64,000 bases of DNA from Brevundimonas terrae (lineage in GTDB: Bacteria > Pseudomonadota > Alphaproteobacteria > Caulobacterales > Caulobacteraceae). Made by a program: the position numbers and the translations under genes. Where the stretch lies: assembly GCF_011761985.1 (NCBI RefSeq), contig NZ_JAASQT010000001.1:744001-808000 (forward strand). Reading direction: 5' to 3'. The notes under the pieces are model-generated. The model had not been told where the DNA came from, ran no database searches, and saw only the letters and a list, made by a program, of their open reading frames with translations. Shown here one piece after another: positions 9,487 through 19,339 of the stretch (within the stretch, counting starts at the first letter, position 1; every line of letters begins with the position of its first letter).

Positions 9487-9965
9487 CATGTGTCTATGGC
9501 GGTAACGACCACGGTCTGTCCGGCCACTTCGGCCTCGTCATCGACCCGTTTGCCCATCAGGGCGCGGGCCAGAGGCGAGACATGGCTGATGGAACCCTTG
9601 GCGGGATCGGCCTCGTCTTCGCCCACAATCGCCCATGTCTGGGTGCGGCCATCCTCGCGCTCGATGGTGAAATTGCCGCCAAAGCGCACACGGCCATCGG
9701 CCTCTACCTCGACCAGTTGGGCCGTAGCGCGGCGCGCGATCCAGTAGCGCAGGTCACGTGTGGCGCGGGCCATGGCAGTACGGTCGCTCTCGACCGTGCC
9801 CGAGGTCTGGGCGGCATTATAGGCCGCGCGGGCCGCAGCTAGCTCGGCTTCGATCTGTTCCAGACCTTGCTTCGTCACCCAGTTGGGATGGGTCGAGACA
9901 GGGCGATCCACCAGATCGGCGGCGGTCGCTTCAAGGTCTTCTTCACGGGTAAAGGCTACGCTCAT
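9486..9965 (-). CDS. GreA/GreB-family transcription elongation factor-like protein
   Basis: 159 residues from the ATG at 9963-9965. The order is a short N-terminal tail (RPVSTHPNWVTKQG), a helical coiled-coil-like segment (GLEQIEAELAAARAAYNAAQ onwards), then an FKBP-like C-terminal domain ending DDEAEVAGQTVVVTAID. Gre factors insert the coiled coil into the RNA polymerase secondary channel and stimulate cleavage of backtracked RNA. The coiled-coil tip carries TVESDR and not the usual acidic tip, so true cleavage activity is not certain. It resembles the GreB-like paralogues of Alphaproteobacteria. The longer upstream frame overlaps the divergent flavoprotein gene and is rejected. Confidence 0.75.
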   Translation of the reverse strand: MSVAFTREEDLEATAADLVDRPVSTHPNWVTKQGLEQIEAELAAARAAYNAAQTSGTVESDRTAMARATRDLRYWIARRATAQLVEVEADGRVRFGGNFTIEREDGRTQTWAIVGEDEADPAKGSISHVSPLARALMGKRVDDEAEVAGQTVVVTAIDT

Positions 9966-10010
9966 AAGAGCATCATAGGCGGTTTGGCCGTGTTCCGGTA
10001 GGAAGGGCGC

Positions 10011-11228
10011 ATGAATACCCCCGCTGCCCCCTCCTCCCGCATACTGATTATCGGTGCCGGTCCTGCCGGACTGATGGCCGCCGAGCGCTTGGCCGTGGCC
10101 GGACACAGGGTCGAGGTGTGCGAGAAAATGCCATCGGTGGCGCGTAAATTTCTGATGGCGGGGCGTGGGGGTTTGAACCTGACGCATTCCGAGCCACGCC
10201 CGTCTTTTGACCGGCGCTATGGCGAGGCAGAGCCTGTTGTGGCCCGTTGGCTGGACGGGTTTGATGCGGCGGCCCTGACGGCTTGGGCCGACGGGCTGGA
10301 CGCGCAGACCTTTAGCGGATCATCGGGCCGTATATTCCCCAAGGTGATGAAGGCCTCGCCCCTGTTGCGGGCTTGGCTGGCGAGGCTGGAAGGACTGGGT
10401 GTCGTCATCCACACCCGTCACAACTGGATCGGGCGCGACGGCGAGAACTGGCTGTTCGATACGCCCGAGGGTGCCAGAATCTTCAAGGCCGATGCCGTTA
10501 TTCTGGCACTGGGCGGTGGCTCCTATGCCCGACTGGGATCGGATGGCGGCTGGGTACGGTGGATGGAGCAAAACGCCATTGCTGTTCGCCCGCTACAGGC
10601 CGCCAATGTCGGCTTCGGGGTGGCGTGGTCGGATATCCTGCGCGAGGGGTTTGCGGGCCATCCACTGAAGAATATCGTCATCTCGCACAAAGACCGTGCG
10701 GTGCGCGGCGAGGCGATGATTGCCGCCTATGGACTGGAAGGCGGCGCGATCTATGCCCTGTCGGCTGACCTGCGCGGCGCGATCAATACCGCTGGCCATA
10801 CGGATATCCGCATTGATCTGCGGCCCGATCTGACGGTGCAGGAGTTGGAGCGCCGCCTGTCAAAACCGCGTGGCAAGAACAGCCTTAGCAACCATCTTCG
10901 CAAGGCGCTGCATCTGGATGCGGCCTCTGTGGCGCTGATGCGCGAGGCGGGGCCGCTGCCCGATAGCCCGCAAGCCTTGGCGGCGCATATCAAGGCGGTG
11001 CCGGTGCGGCTGGACAGTGTGCAAGGACTGGACAAGGCCATTTCCAGCGCGGGCGGCATTATGCTGGACCAGATCGATGGTCGCCTGATGCTGAAGGCCA
11101 TGCCGGGCGTGTTTGTCTGTGGCGAAATGCTGGACTGGGAAGCCCCCACAGGCGGCTATCTGCTTCAGGCCTGTTTTGCCTCCGGCGTCCGCGCCGCCGA
11201 GGGTGTGGTGGATTATTTGCAACCCTAA
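10011..11228 (+). CDS. NAD(P)/FAD-dependent oxidoreductase, HI0933/TIGR03862-like flavoprotein
   Basis: 405 residues. The N-terminal dinucleotide-binding motif IIGAGPAGLMAAERLA (about 11-26) is followed by the family-specific stretch KMPSVARKFLMAGRGGLNLTHSE. The C-terminal GTP-cyclohydrolase-like insertion is followed by the second FAD-contact motif GVFVCGEMLDWEAPTGGYLLQAC. These proteins bind FAD, and their physiological substrate is generally not known. It is divergent from the Gre-family gene, with 45 bases between the starts. Normal length for the family. Confidence 0.85.
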   Translation: MNTPAAPSSRILIIGAGPAGLMAAERLAVAGHRVEVCEKMPSVARKFLMAGRGGLNLTHSEPRPSFDRRYGEAEPVVARWLDGFDAAALTAWADGLDAQTFSGSSGRIFPKVMKASPLLRAWLARLEGLGVVIHTRHNWIGRDGENWLFDTPEGARIFKADAVILALGGGSYARLGSDGGWVRWMEQNAIAVRPLQAANVGFGVAWSDILREGFAGHPLKNIVISHKDRAVRGEAMIAAYGLEGGAIYALSADLRGAINTAGHTDIRIDLRPDLTVQELERRLSKPRGKNSLSNHLRKALHLDAASVALMREAGPLPDSPQALAAHIKAVPVRLDSVQGLDKAISSAGGIMLDQIDGRLMLKAMPGVFVCGEMLDWEAPTGGYLLQACFASGVRAAEGVVDYLQP

Positions 11229-11288
11229 GGCTCGACAGGGCCGTTAAAACACGCGCACCTTCGGAACAGGGTTCCAAGGGAGATGATT

Positions 11289-12923
11289 ATGCTGCGTTCG
11301 GCTTTATTCGGTGCGGGCCTGATGGCCTTGATGGCGGCGACGCCCGCTCTTGCTCAAACCATTGATCCGGATCGTCTGAATAATCTGACCCGCGAACTGG
11401 CCTCCGACCATTTCGAGGGACGTGGGCCGGTGACGGTCGGCGAAGACCGCACCATTGAATGGCTGATCCAGCAATTCTCGTCTCTGGGACTGGAGCCGGG
11501 TGGCCCTGACGGTAGCTGGGTACAGGTGGCCGAGGTCAGCCGCACCATGCAGGACGGCCCTGCGACCCTCAGCGCCCGTCATGGCGACCATGCCCTGACC
11601 TTTAACCGCGCCAGCGACATCATTGTCGCCTCGGACCGTCCGGTGGACCGCATCAGCCTGCAGGATGTGCCGGTGGTGTTTGCCGGTTATGGCGTCTCGG
11701 CCCCCGAGCGCGGCTGGGACGATTTCAAAGACGTGGATGTGGCGGGCAAGATCATCCTTGTCATCGTCAATGATCCCGATTTCGGTGCGCCCGAAGGCCA
11801 TCCGGTGGCCGACCGTTTCGATGGCCGCGCCATGACCTATTATGGCCGCTGGCCCTACAAGTTCCAGGAAGCGGCGGCGCAGGGCGCGGCGGGCGTGCTG
11901 GTCATCCACGACACGGCGGGCGCGGGCTATCCGTGGTCCACGCTGGAAGCGTCTTCGACCGCCCCTGACTTCGATATTGTCCGCGCCGATCCGATGAAGG
12001 AGCGCGTTGCGGCACAGGGCTGGATTTCTAATGATGCTGCGCAAAAGCTGATCGCTCTGGGCGGGCATGATCTGGCGGCGCTGCGCGAAGCGGCCCGCAG
12101 CGAGGACTTCCGCCCTGTCGAGCTGTCAGGCGTCGGTATGACCATCGAATTCGGCCAAAAGCACGACCGTGTTCAGACCCGCAATGTGCTGGCCCGCGTG
12201 ACCGGTTCGGAGCGCCCCGACGAGGTGGTGATGTATGGTGCCCACTGGGATGCCTATGGCCGCGCCACCCCCAAGAATGGCGACGACATCTATAATGGCG
12301 CGGTCGATAATGCGACGGGCGTAGCGGCGGTTCTGGAACTGGCCCGCCTGTTTGCCGAAGGGCCAAAGCCGCGCCGCTCGGTCGGTTTTATCTCGTGGGC
12401 TGCCGAGGAAAACGGTCTGCTGGGGGCGGAATACTATGCCGCCAATCCGGTCTGGCCGCTGGAAACGACCGTGGCCAATATCAATATGGACAGCCTGTTG
12501 CCGGGGGCGGAAATCGACCCGACGGTGGTGGTGATCGGGCCTGACAAGTCCGATCTGGATGGCCGTCTCAAGGTCAAGGTCGAGCGTGACGGGCGCCGTC
12601 TGATCCCCGATCCGGCCCCGCAGGCGGGGGCCTTCTATCGCTCGGATCACTTCCCTCTGGCGCGTTCGGGCGTCCCTGCCCTGTTCGCGGCGGCGGGCTT
12701 TACCGGACATAATGCCGCCAGCCGCGACTATGTGGCCAACCGCTATCATCAGCCGACCGACGAGTGGACACCGGACTGGACGATGGAGGGGGCCGCCGCC
12801 GACGTACAGCTTCTCTTCGAGGTCGGGCGCGATCTGGCCAATAGCTCGGACTGGCCGCAATGGTCGGCGGGTGCCGAGTTCGAGGCCGTGCGTAAACAGA
12901 GCGACGACCGCCGTCGACCCTGA
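11289..12923 (+). CDS. Exported M28-family zinc peptidase with PA domain
   Basis: About 544 residues. ATG at 11289 is preferred over 11283 because AGGGAG ends at 11282, six bases before it. A signal peptide (LRSALFGAGLMALMAATPALAQ) precedes a PA-type insertion (about 100-250) and the M28 catalytic core. Zinc ligands are visible: AHWD, VDNATG, EENG, an Asp in NMDS, and the His of DHFPLARSG. It is probably an aminopeptidase acting in the periplasm or outside; the specificity is unknown. A small inverted repeat GGAAC-agg-GTTCC (11263-11275) overlaps the leader just before the ribosome site. Confidence 0.88.
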   Translation: MLRSALFGAGLMALMAATPALAQTIDPDRLNNLTRELASDHFEGRGPVTVGEDRTIEWLIQQFSSLGLEPGGPDGSWVQVAEVSRTMQDGPATLSARHGDHALTFNRASDIIVASDRPVDRISLQDVPVVFAGYGVSAPERGWDDFKDVDVAGKIILVIVNDPDFGAPEGHPVADRFDGRAMTYYGRWPYKFQEAAAQGAAGVLVIHDTAGAGYPWSTLEASSTAPDFDIVRADPMKERVAAQGWISNDAAQKLIALGGHDLAALREAARSEDFRPVELSGVGMTIEFGQKHDRVQTRNVLARVTGSERPDEVVMYGAHWDAYGRATPKNGDDIYNGAVDNATGVAAVLELARLFAEGPKPRRSVGFISWAAEENGLLGAEYYAANPVWPLETTVANINMDSLLPGAEIDPTVVVIGPDKSDLDGRLKVKVERDGRRLIPDPAPQAGAFYRSDHFPLARSGVPALFAAAGFTGHNAASRDYVANRYHQPTDEWTPDWTMEGAAADVQLLFEVGRDLANSSDWPQWSAGAEFEAVRKQSDDRRRP

Positions 12924-12976
12924 GGTGATGTGATCGGGTCGTGACCTTGGACGCCTCTCGGGGTAAGTCTGGGGTC

Positions 12977-14122
12977 ATGACCCAGTCTGTCGAAATCCAC
13001 GGCCTTTGCCCCGCCCCGTTCAGCGCAGTGAAGGATGCCTTTGCTGCCAATTTCACCGATGCGCCCGAAGGCCTCAACGAGATCGGTGCGCGGTTCTCGA
13101 TCACGATCGAGGGCGAGACGGTGATCGACCTGTGGGGCGGCTCTGCCGATGTGGCGGGCCACAAGCCCTTTACCCAGACGACTTTGGTGCCGGTGTTTTC
13201 CAGCGGCAAGGCGGTCATGGCGCTGCTGATCGCCACCTGTGTGGAACGCGGTCTGCTGTCCTATGAGGAAAAGGTTGCGACCTATTGGCCGGACTTTGCC
13301 CAGAACGGCAAGGGCGAGCTGACGGTGGGCCAGTTGATGAGCCATCAGGCAGGTCTGCCGGGCTTTGACGAGCCGGTTGATCCGGCGATTTGGTATGATC
13401 CGCCCGCGGTATTGGCGCGGCTGGCGGCACAAAAGCCGATGTGGGCACCGGGGACGGCCTCTGGCTATCACCCGATCTCGATTGGCCTGATGGCGGGCGA
13501 GCTGTTCCGTATAGCCGATGGCCGCTCGATGGGCACGGCTCTGCGCGAAGAGTTCTGCGAGCCGTTTGGCCTTGATCTGTGGATCGGCACCCCTGCCAGC
13601 GAGCATGACCGCGCCGCCGAGATGAAACGCCCCAGCAGCCTGCCCAATCTCGGCAAGCTGGACGAACTGAAGATGGCGGCCTTTGTGAACAAGGGCGCGG
13701 CCCCTGGCGGCCGTGGCTCGGCCGAATGGCGCGAGGCGGAAATCCCGTCGGCCAATATGCATGCGGCGGGTGTCGATCTGGCGCGCATCTTGTCCATCAT
13801 CGCCAATGAGGGCCGCTTTAACGGCCAGCATATCCTGTCGGTAGAGACCCTGTCGCAACTGTCGCGCGAGCGCATCCACGGACTGGATAAGATCGTGCCG
13901 TTCAACCTGTCATGGGCGGCGGGTCTGATGCGCAATGAGGGGCTGGATATTTTCGGCACCAATCCCGACGCCCTTGGCCATTGTGGCTGGGGCGGCTCGC
14001 TGGTCTGGGCAGACCCCAAGGCGCGCGTTTCGGGGGCCTATGTGATGAACCGCCAGTCGCCGCACCTGTTGGGCGACCCGCGGGCTGTCGCGCTGGTGAA
14101 CGCGGTCTACGCCGCGCTCTAG
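12977..14122 (+). CDS. Serine hydrolase of the class C beta-lactamase/EstB-like family
   Basis: About 381 residues from the ATG at 12977; a GTG at 12941 is in frame and possible. The nucleophile motif SxxK is present as SSGK in PVFSSGKAVMALL, and a conserved Tyr follows in SGYHPISIG. There is no signal peptide, unlike true AmpC lactamases. The closest functional relatives of this type are cytoplasmic carboxylesterases such as EstB; ester or peptide hydrolysis is likely but the substrate is unknown. Gene ends face the NTF2-like gene with only three bases between the stops. No evidence for antibiotic resistance. Confidence 0.82.
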   Translation: MTQSVEIHGLCPAPFSAVKDAFAANFTDAPEGLNEIGARFSITIEGETVIDLWGGSADVAGHKPFTQTTLVPVFSSGKAVMALLIATCVERGLLSYEEKVATYWPDFAQNGKGELTVGQLMSHQAGLPGFDEPVDPAIWYDPPAVLARLAAQKPMWAPGTASGYHPISIGLMAGELFRIADGRSMGTALREEFCEPFGLDLWIGTPASEHDRAAEMKRPSSLPNLGKLDELKMAAFVNKGAAPGGRGSAEWREAEIPSANMHAAGVDLARILSIIANEGRFNGQHILSVETLSQLSRERIHGLDKIVPFNLSWAAGLMRNEGLDIFGTNPDALGHCGWGGSLVWADPKARVSGAYVMNRQSPHLLGDPRAVALVNAVYAAL

Positions 14123-14125
14123 ACC

Positions 14126-14680
14126 TTAAGGGACAGCATAGGCCGACGGCGGCAAGGCGATCTGGTCATGCAGAATCTGCCAGCCGTCGGTCGAACGGCG
14201 CAACAGGCGCGTGAACAGGGCGCGGTGATGCTGGCCGTTGATGGTGAGGATCATCCGGCCCGAGGCAATGGCCGTATAGTCGTCCAGTTGCAGCGTCTCG
14301 AACCACTCATAGTTCATGGTGCCAAGACCGCCTGTTGTCGCCTGACGGGTGGTCAGCCAGTCGCGGACAGGCTCGGGCCCCTTGAACGGTTCGTCACCCA
14401 GCATGACCAGCAGGGGCTGGTCCTCGGTGTAAAAACCCATAATGGCGTCGACATCGCCGCCCGACCACGCGGCAGCAGCCGCATCCAGCGTGTCGCTGAT
14501 CTGGTCAAAGATCACGGCTGTCGAGGGCGTCGGGTTCAGGCTGACCTGTTCGCGGGCCTCAAGCTGCGGGGCGTCGCGCGCGGTACGGATGATCTCGTCC
14601 TGCGCCGTGGCACAGGATGGAAGGCCCGTCAGAATGAGCAGAGACAGCGAGGCGGTGGCGAGGGAGCGCGAAATGTTCAT
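14126..14680 (-). CDS. Exported SnoaL/NTF2-like (DUF4440-type) protein
   Basis: 184 residues from the ATG at 14678-14680, with GGGGG shortly upstream. The N-terminus is a signal peptide, either ending in a poor lipobox (LPSC, Cys23) or cleaved after ATA. The mature domain (about 65-180) has the cone-shaped NTF2 pattern: SGGDVDAIMGFYTEDQPLLVMLG, then a central WFETLQLDDYTAIASGRMIL and a C-terminal GWQILHDQIA. Such domains may bind small ligands or catalyse; no catalytic residues can be assigned. The next gene on this strand is rarD upstream. Confidence 0.7.
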   Translation of the reverse strand: MNISRSLATASLSLLILTGLPSCATAQDEIIRTARDAPQLEAREQVSLNPTPSTAVIFDQISDTLDAAAAAWSGGDVDAIMGFYTEDQPLLVMLGDEPFKGPEPVRDWLTTRQATTGGLGTMNYEWFETLQLDDYTAIASGRMILTINGQHHRALFTRLLRRSTDGWQILHDQIALPPSAYAVP

Positions 14681-14730
14681 CGCCCCCATCATGGCCGACC
14701 TGCGGTCCGCACTCAATCTTTGTGCCGCAC

Positions 14731-15705
14731 TTAGTCCGGCTGGTTGTCGGGATTGCGCTCTTGCGGCGTGGTGACGAGGCCCGGCTCGAACTCGGTGATG
14801 GCGGCGGCCTTCTTGCGGGCGTTATGGACCGCACCGGCGGTAAAGATGGCCACAGCCGCCCAGATAAAGCCGAAGGAAATGCCGCGCAGCAGGCTCAAGG
14901 ATTCGCCCTGAAGCATGCCGATCACAAACACCATGGTCGGCGCGATATATTGCAGGAAGCCCATGGTCGACAGCGGCATACGGCGCGCGGCCCACGAGAA
15001 CAGCATCAGCGGAATGACCGTCAGCGGGCCGGAGAACAACAGCCACAGGCTGATGGGCCATGCCGTGCCGAAATGCCCCTGCCCCGACAATTGCAGCCAG
15101 ATCACCCAGGCCAGAGCCGGAACCGACAGGATCAGGCACTCGACAAACAGGCCGGTCTGGGCGTCGGCAGACACACGTTTGCGGATAATGCCGTACAGCG
15201 AGAAGCTGCAGGCCAGTATCAGCGAAATCCACGGCGCATGCCCAAGGGCGATGGTCTGGATCACCACGCCGATGACCGCCAGACCGATAGCGACAAAACC
15301 GATGCGGGTGATCTTTTCGCGGAACAGCCAAGCGCCAGCCGCCATGTTCAGCAGCGGGTTCAGATAATAGCCCAGCGCGGCATCCAGCGTGCGGCCATTA
15401 TTTACGGCAAGGATATAGGTCACCCAGTTAGTGGCGATGACCAGCGACGACAGGACAAGAAAGCCGAAGGTGCGCGGGTCTTTGAGAACCGCCATGACCT
15501 GACTGGACTGACGCGCCAGAATGACCAGACCGGCGGCCCACACCACACCCCACATCGAACGGTGCGCCAGTATCTCCCACGGGTTGGCCCCGTGCGCGCC
15601 CATCTGCTGGAAGGCCAGGGGGATAACCCCCCAGATCAGATAGCAGATGATGCCGGCGGTCAGGGCCTGTCGGGCTTCAGGATGGGCGGGAGAGGACGCG
15701 TTCAC
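14731..15705 (-). CDS. rarD: EamA-family transporter RarD
   Basis: 324 residues with about ten predicted membrane helices in two repeated EamA halves. The N-terminal GIICYLIWGVIPLAF, the HRSMWG motif at the end of the first loop, NWVTYILAVN, and LGYYLNPLLNM are characteristic of RarD proteins, which are drug/metabolite-superfamily permeases of the inner membrane. The transported substrate is not established. Start is GTG at 15703-15705; no good ribosome site is seen. 50 bases upstream of the NTF2-like gene, same strand. Confidence 0.87.
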   Translation of the reverse strand: MNASSPAHPEARQALTAGIICYLIWGVIPLAFQQMGAHGANPWEILAHRSMWGVVWAAGLVILARQSSQVMAVLKDPRTFGFLVLSSLVIATNWVTYILAVNNGRTLDAALGYYLNPLLNMAAGAWLFREKITRIGFVAIGLAVIGVVIQTIALGHAPWISLILACSFSLYGIIRKRVSADAQTGLFVECLILSVPALAWVIWLQLSGQGHFGTAWPISLWLLFSGPLTVIPLMLFSWAARRMPLSTMGFLQYIAPTMVFVIGMLQGESLSLLRGISFGFIWAAVAIFTAGAVHNARKKAAAITEFEPGLVTTPQERNPDNQPD

Positions 15706-15749
15706 AGTTCACCGAGGGAGCGTTAAAGGCCCGATGCAGGCCGCAGGAA

Positions 15750-15781
15750 AAACGCCCCGAGGCGAGCACCTCGGGGCGTTT
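15750..15781 (-). terminator. Rho-independent terminator of asd
   Basis: Thirteen-bp perfect stem (AAACGCCCCGAGG / CCTCGGGGCGTTT), six-base loop. In the minus direction the arm ends in a run of Ts, directly after the asd stop at 15788. The plus side is also followed by GGTTTTTT, so it can block read-through both ways. Confidence 0.88.
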
Positions 15782-15787
15782 GGTTTT

Positions 15788-16834
15788 TTAGACAATCACA
15801 GTCCGCACACCGGACTTCGGTGTGATGGTTCCGGTTTCATCCAGCAACTGGGCGATCTGGACGGCGTTCAGGGCCGCACCCTTGCGCAGGTTGTCCGAGA
15901 CAACCCAGAAGCTGAGGCCGTTCTCGACCGTCGGGTCCTTGCGGATACGCGAGACGAATACAGCGTGTTCACCGGCAGCATCGACGGGGGTGATGTAACC
16001 GTCGTGTTCCATCTTATCGACGACCAGAACGCCGGGGGCTTCGCGCAGGATTTCGCGGGCCTCGTCCGGTTCGATCGGGCGATCAAACTCGACGGTGACG
16101 GATTCCGAGTGACCGACAAACACCGGCACACGCACGCAGGTGACGGTCAGCTTGATGTTCGGATCAAGCATCTTGTGGGTCTCTTCCCACATCTTGGCTT
16201 CTTCGTCGGTATAGCCGTCGTCACGGAACGAGCCGATATACGGAATGACGTTGAAGGCGATCTGCTTGGGGAATTTCTTGGGCGTGGCATCGCCCAGACC
16301 ATAGATGGCCTTGGTCTGGTTCCACAGTTCGTCCATGCCTTCCTTGCCCGCACCCGAAACCGACTGATAGGTCGAGACGACAGCGCGCTTGATCTTGGCG
16401 GCGTCGTGCAGGGGCTTGAGGGCTACGACCAGTTGCGCGGTCGAGCAGTTGGGGTTGGCGATGATGTTCTTCTTCTTGGCCTGCTTGACCGCGTCCGGAT
16501 TCACTTCCGGCACGATCAGCGGCACGTCCTTGTCCTGACGGAAGGCCGAAGAGTTATCGATGACGATCGGGCCAAGCTTGCCGATCTTTTCCGACCATGC
16601 GCGCGAGACATCGCCGCCCGCCGACATCAGTACGATGTCTACGGTCGAGAAATCGAAGCGCTCGATGTCTTCGCAATAGATGGTCTTGTCGCCCCAGGCG
16701 ACCTCCATCCCTTTCGATTTTCGTGAGGCAATCGCGTGCATTTTCTCGACGGGAAAGTTCAGTTCCTCGAGAATGGCCAGCATTTCCCGACCGACATTGC
16801 CGGTGGCGCCTACAATGGCGACGCGATAGCCCAT
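15788..16834 (-). CDS. asd: Aspartate-semialdehyde dehydrogenase
   Basis: 348 residues. It reduces aspartyl-4-phosphate to aspartate semialdehyde with NADPH, the branch point to lysine/diaminopimelate, threonine and methionine. NADP-binding VAIVGATGNVGREML lies at the N-terminus. The catalytic cysteine is Cys130 in NPNCSTAQ, and the acid/base His lies in VFVGHSESV. Start is the ATG at 16832-16834, which begins MGYRVAIVG; the longer frame upstream adds a non-conserved extension. Divergent from zapE. dapF, further along the same lysine/DAP pathway, lies at 39113. Confidence 0.96.
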   Translation of the reverse strand: MGYRVAIVGATGNVGREMLAILEELNFPVEKMHAIASRKSKGMEVAWGDKTIYCEDIERFDFSTVDIVLMSAGGDVSRAWSEKIGKLGPIVIDNSSAFRQDKDVPLIVPEVNPDAVKQAKKKNIIANPNCSTAQLVVALKPLHDAAKIKRAVVSTYQSVSGAGKEGMDELWNQTKAIYGLGDATPKKFPKQIAFNVIPYIGSFRDDGYTDEEAKMWEETHKMLDPNIKLTVTCVRVPVFVGHSESVTVEFDRPIEPDEAREILREAPGVLVVDKMEHDGYITPVDAAGEHAVFVSRIRKDPTVENGLSFWVVSDNLRKGAALNAVQIAQLLDETGTITPKSGVRTVIV

Positions 16835-16982
16835 GATAAAATCTACCTTTTGGGATGGTTGTTGAAATAGAGTTTCTGCATTTGGTGCTTTCGTGGGTGC
16901 AGTGCAACCAAAAACATCCAAGATCGGTGTTTTGGCTGTATGCGTCTTTGCAACCTGACGTCGGGCGGACTATCTCCAGAGC

Positions 16983-18089
16983 ATGACCTCCCGCATTCGT
17001 AACGCCTATGATATCCGCCTTGAAGAAGGTGTGATCAATCCTGATCCGGCTCAGGTGGCCCTGATCTCGGAACTGGAACGTCTGGAACTGGATTTGGCCA
17101 AAAAGGGCCTGTTCGGTGCCCTGCCCGATGTGCGGGGTATCTATATCTGGGGGCCGCCGGGGCGCGGCAAGTCCATGCTGATGGACCTGTTCTATTCCTC
17201 GACGCCGGAACAGAAAAAGGTGCGTGCCCACTTCCACGCCTTTATGGCGCGCATCCACGATCTGGTGCGCCAGTGGCGCGAGGGCGACAAGGCCCAGCGC
17301 AAGGCCGTGTTCGGCCAGCACAAGGGCGATGACCCCATCCCGCCGGTGGCCGCGCTGATTGCCTCCGAGGCCCGCCTTTTGTGCTTTGACGAACTACAGG
17401 TCACCGACATTGCCGATGCGATGATCCTGGGGCGCCTGTTCGATGCCCTGTTCGAAAAGAAGGTGGTTCTGGCCATCACCTCGAACCGTGCGCCGGATGA
17501 TCTCTATAAGAACGGCATCAACCGCCAACTCTTCCTGCCCTTCATCAAGACCTTGAAGGAAAGGACTGTGGTGGTGGAAACCGCCGGAGCCAAGGACTTC
17601 CGTCTGGATCGCCTGTCGGGCGAGAAGGTGTGGTTTGCCACGGATTCTGAAGGGGCCGCAGAGACGTTCGAACTGTTGTGGTCGGACCTGAAGGGCGGTG
17701 AACCCGAAGAGCCTACGCAGCTGACGGTGCTGGGCCGCGAGGTGGTTGTGAACCGCACTGTGGGCGGCATGGCGCGGGCGACATTCGATGAACTGTGCGT
17801 CAAACCCTTGGGACCGCAGGATTATCTGGCCATCGCCAAACGCTTCCACACCCTGTTCCTTGAAGGTGTACCCAAGCTGGGGCCGAACAAGCGTCAGGAA
17901 GCCCGCCGTCTGGTGACGCTGATTGACGCGCTCTATGAGGCCAAGACCCGTCTGGTGGTTCTGGCCGATGCCGAGCCGGAAGTGCTGTACACGGAAGGCG
18001 ACGGTGCCTTCGAGTTCGAGCGCACCGTCTCGCGCCTCAACGAAATGCGCAGCCAGAGCTGGCTGGAGCAGGACCGCGACGAAGCCTGA
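16983..18089 (+). CDS. zapE: Cell division ATPase ZapE (AFG1-like)
   Basis: 368 residues. AAA-type P-loop ATPase: Walker A GPPGRGKS (about 57-64), Walker B LLCFDELQV, sensor ITSNRAPDDLY. The family includes yeast Afg1 and E. coli ZapE, which associates with the Z-ring late in constriction and in Alphaproteobacteria may also help turnover of respiratory-chain proteins. It sits beside mdh and near sdh, a common alphaproteobacterial neighbourhood. A strong terminator follows the stop codon. Confidence 0.93.
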   Translation: MTSRIRNAYDIRLEEGVINPDPAQVALISELERLELDLAKKGLFGALPDVRGIYIWGPPGRGKSMLMDLFYSSTPEQKKVRAHFHAFMARIHDLVRQWREGDKAQRKAVFGQHKGDDPIPPVAALIASEARLLCFDELQVTDIADAMILGRLFDALFEKKVVLAITSNRAPDDLYKNGINRQLFLPFIKTLKERTVVVETAGAKDFRLDRLSGEKVWFATDSEGAAETFELLWSDLKGGEPEEPTQLTVLGREVVVNRTVGGMARATFDELCVKPLGPQDYLAIAKRFHTLFLEGVPKLGPNKRQEARRLVTLIDALYEAKTRLVVLADAEPEVLYTEGDGAFEFERTVSRLNEMRSQSWLEQDRDEA

Positions 18090-18106
18090 TCGACTAGCTA
18101 GTTACA

Positions 18107-18146
18107 AAAAGGGCCGCCCCAGAAACTGGAGCGGCCCTTTTCTTAT
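18107..18146 (+). terminator. Rho-independent terminator of zapE
   Basis: Eleven-bp stem AAAAGGGCCGC / GCGGCCCTTTT with a 13-base interior that may pair further, followed by CTTATCTT. It begins 17 bases after the zapE stop. Confidence 0.85.
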
Positions 18147-18157
18147 CTTGAAGCCCA

Positions 18158-18225
18158 TTCCCTCAAGCAGCGAGCGACCGCGTCGCGAGCGTTAGGGAAC
18201 AGGCGTGGCCCGCTGGAAGCGGGCC
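18158..18225. repeat. Two adjacent palindromic stem-loops between zapE and mdh
   Basis: First element 18158-18199: outer arms TTCCCT / AGGGAA, inner perfect arms GCGAC-cgc-GTCGC (18174-18186) with near-matching flanks. Second element 18207-18225: GGCCCGCT-gga-AGCGGGCC, flanked by AGGC/GCCT that lengthens the stem. The second lies seven bases past the mdh stop and may be its terminator or an mRNA 3'-end stabiliser, although no T-run follows. The first resembles a REP-like extragenic palindrome; whether it recurs in the genome cannot be seen here. Confidence 0.5.
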
Positions 18226-18231
18226 TGCCTC

Positions 18232-19194
<963 letters not shown>

Positions 19195-19339
19195 TTAAGG
19201 TCTCTCCAAGTCGATGTTGCGTGTGCGAAACACTATTCGATGGCGGGCGGTCTAGACCCGCGCGGGAGCGGGAGCAAGTCTTCCGCGTTTCGCCTTTGGT
19301 ACGCGATTAAACGGTACGACCGTCTGTCAGGATGTCTGA

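Noticed and set aside
11263..11275. GGAAC before the M28 gene as a general-stress promoter
   Set aside because: No CGTT at 16-17 bp in either direction; it is only a short inverted repeat near the start codon.
12977..14122. A beta-lactamase conferring resistance
   Set aside because: No signal peptide and EstB-like features. SxxK alone does not show lactamase activity.
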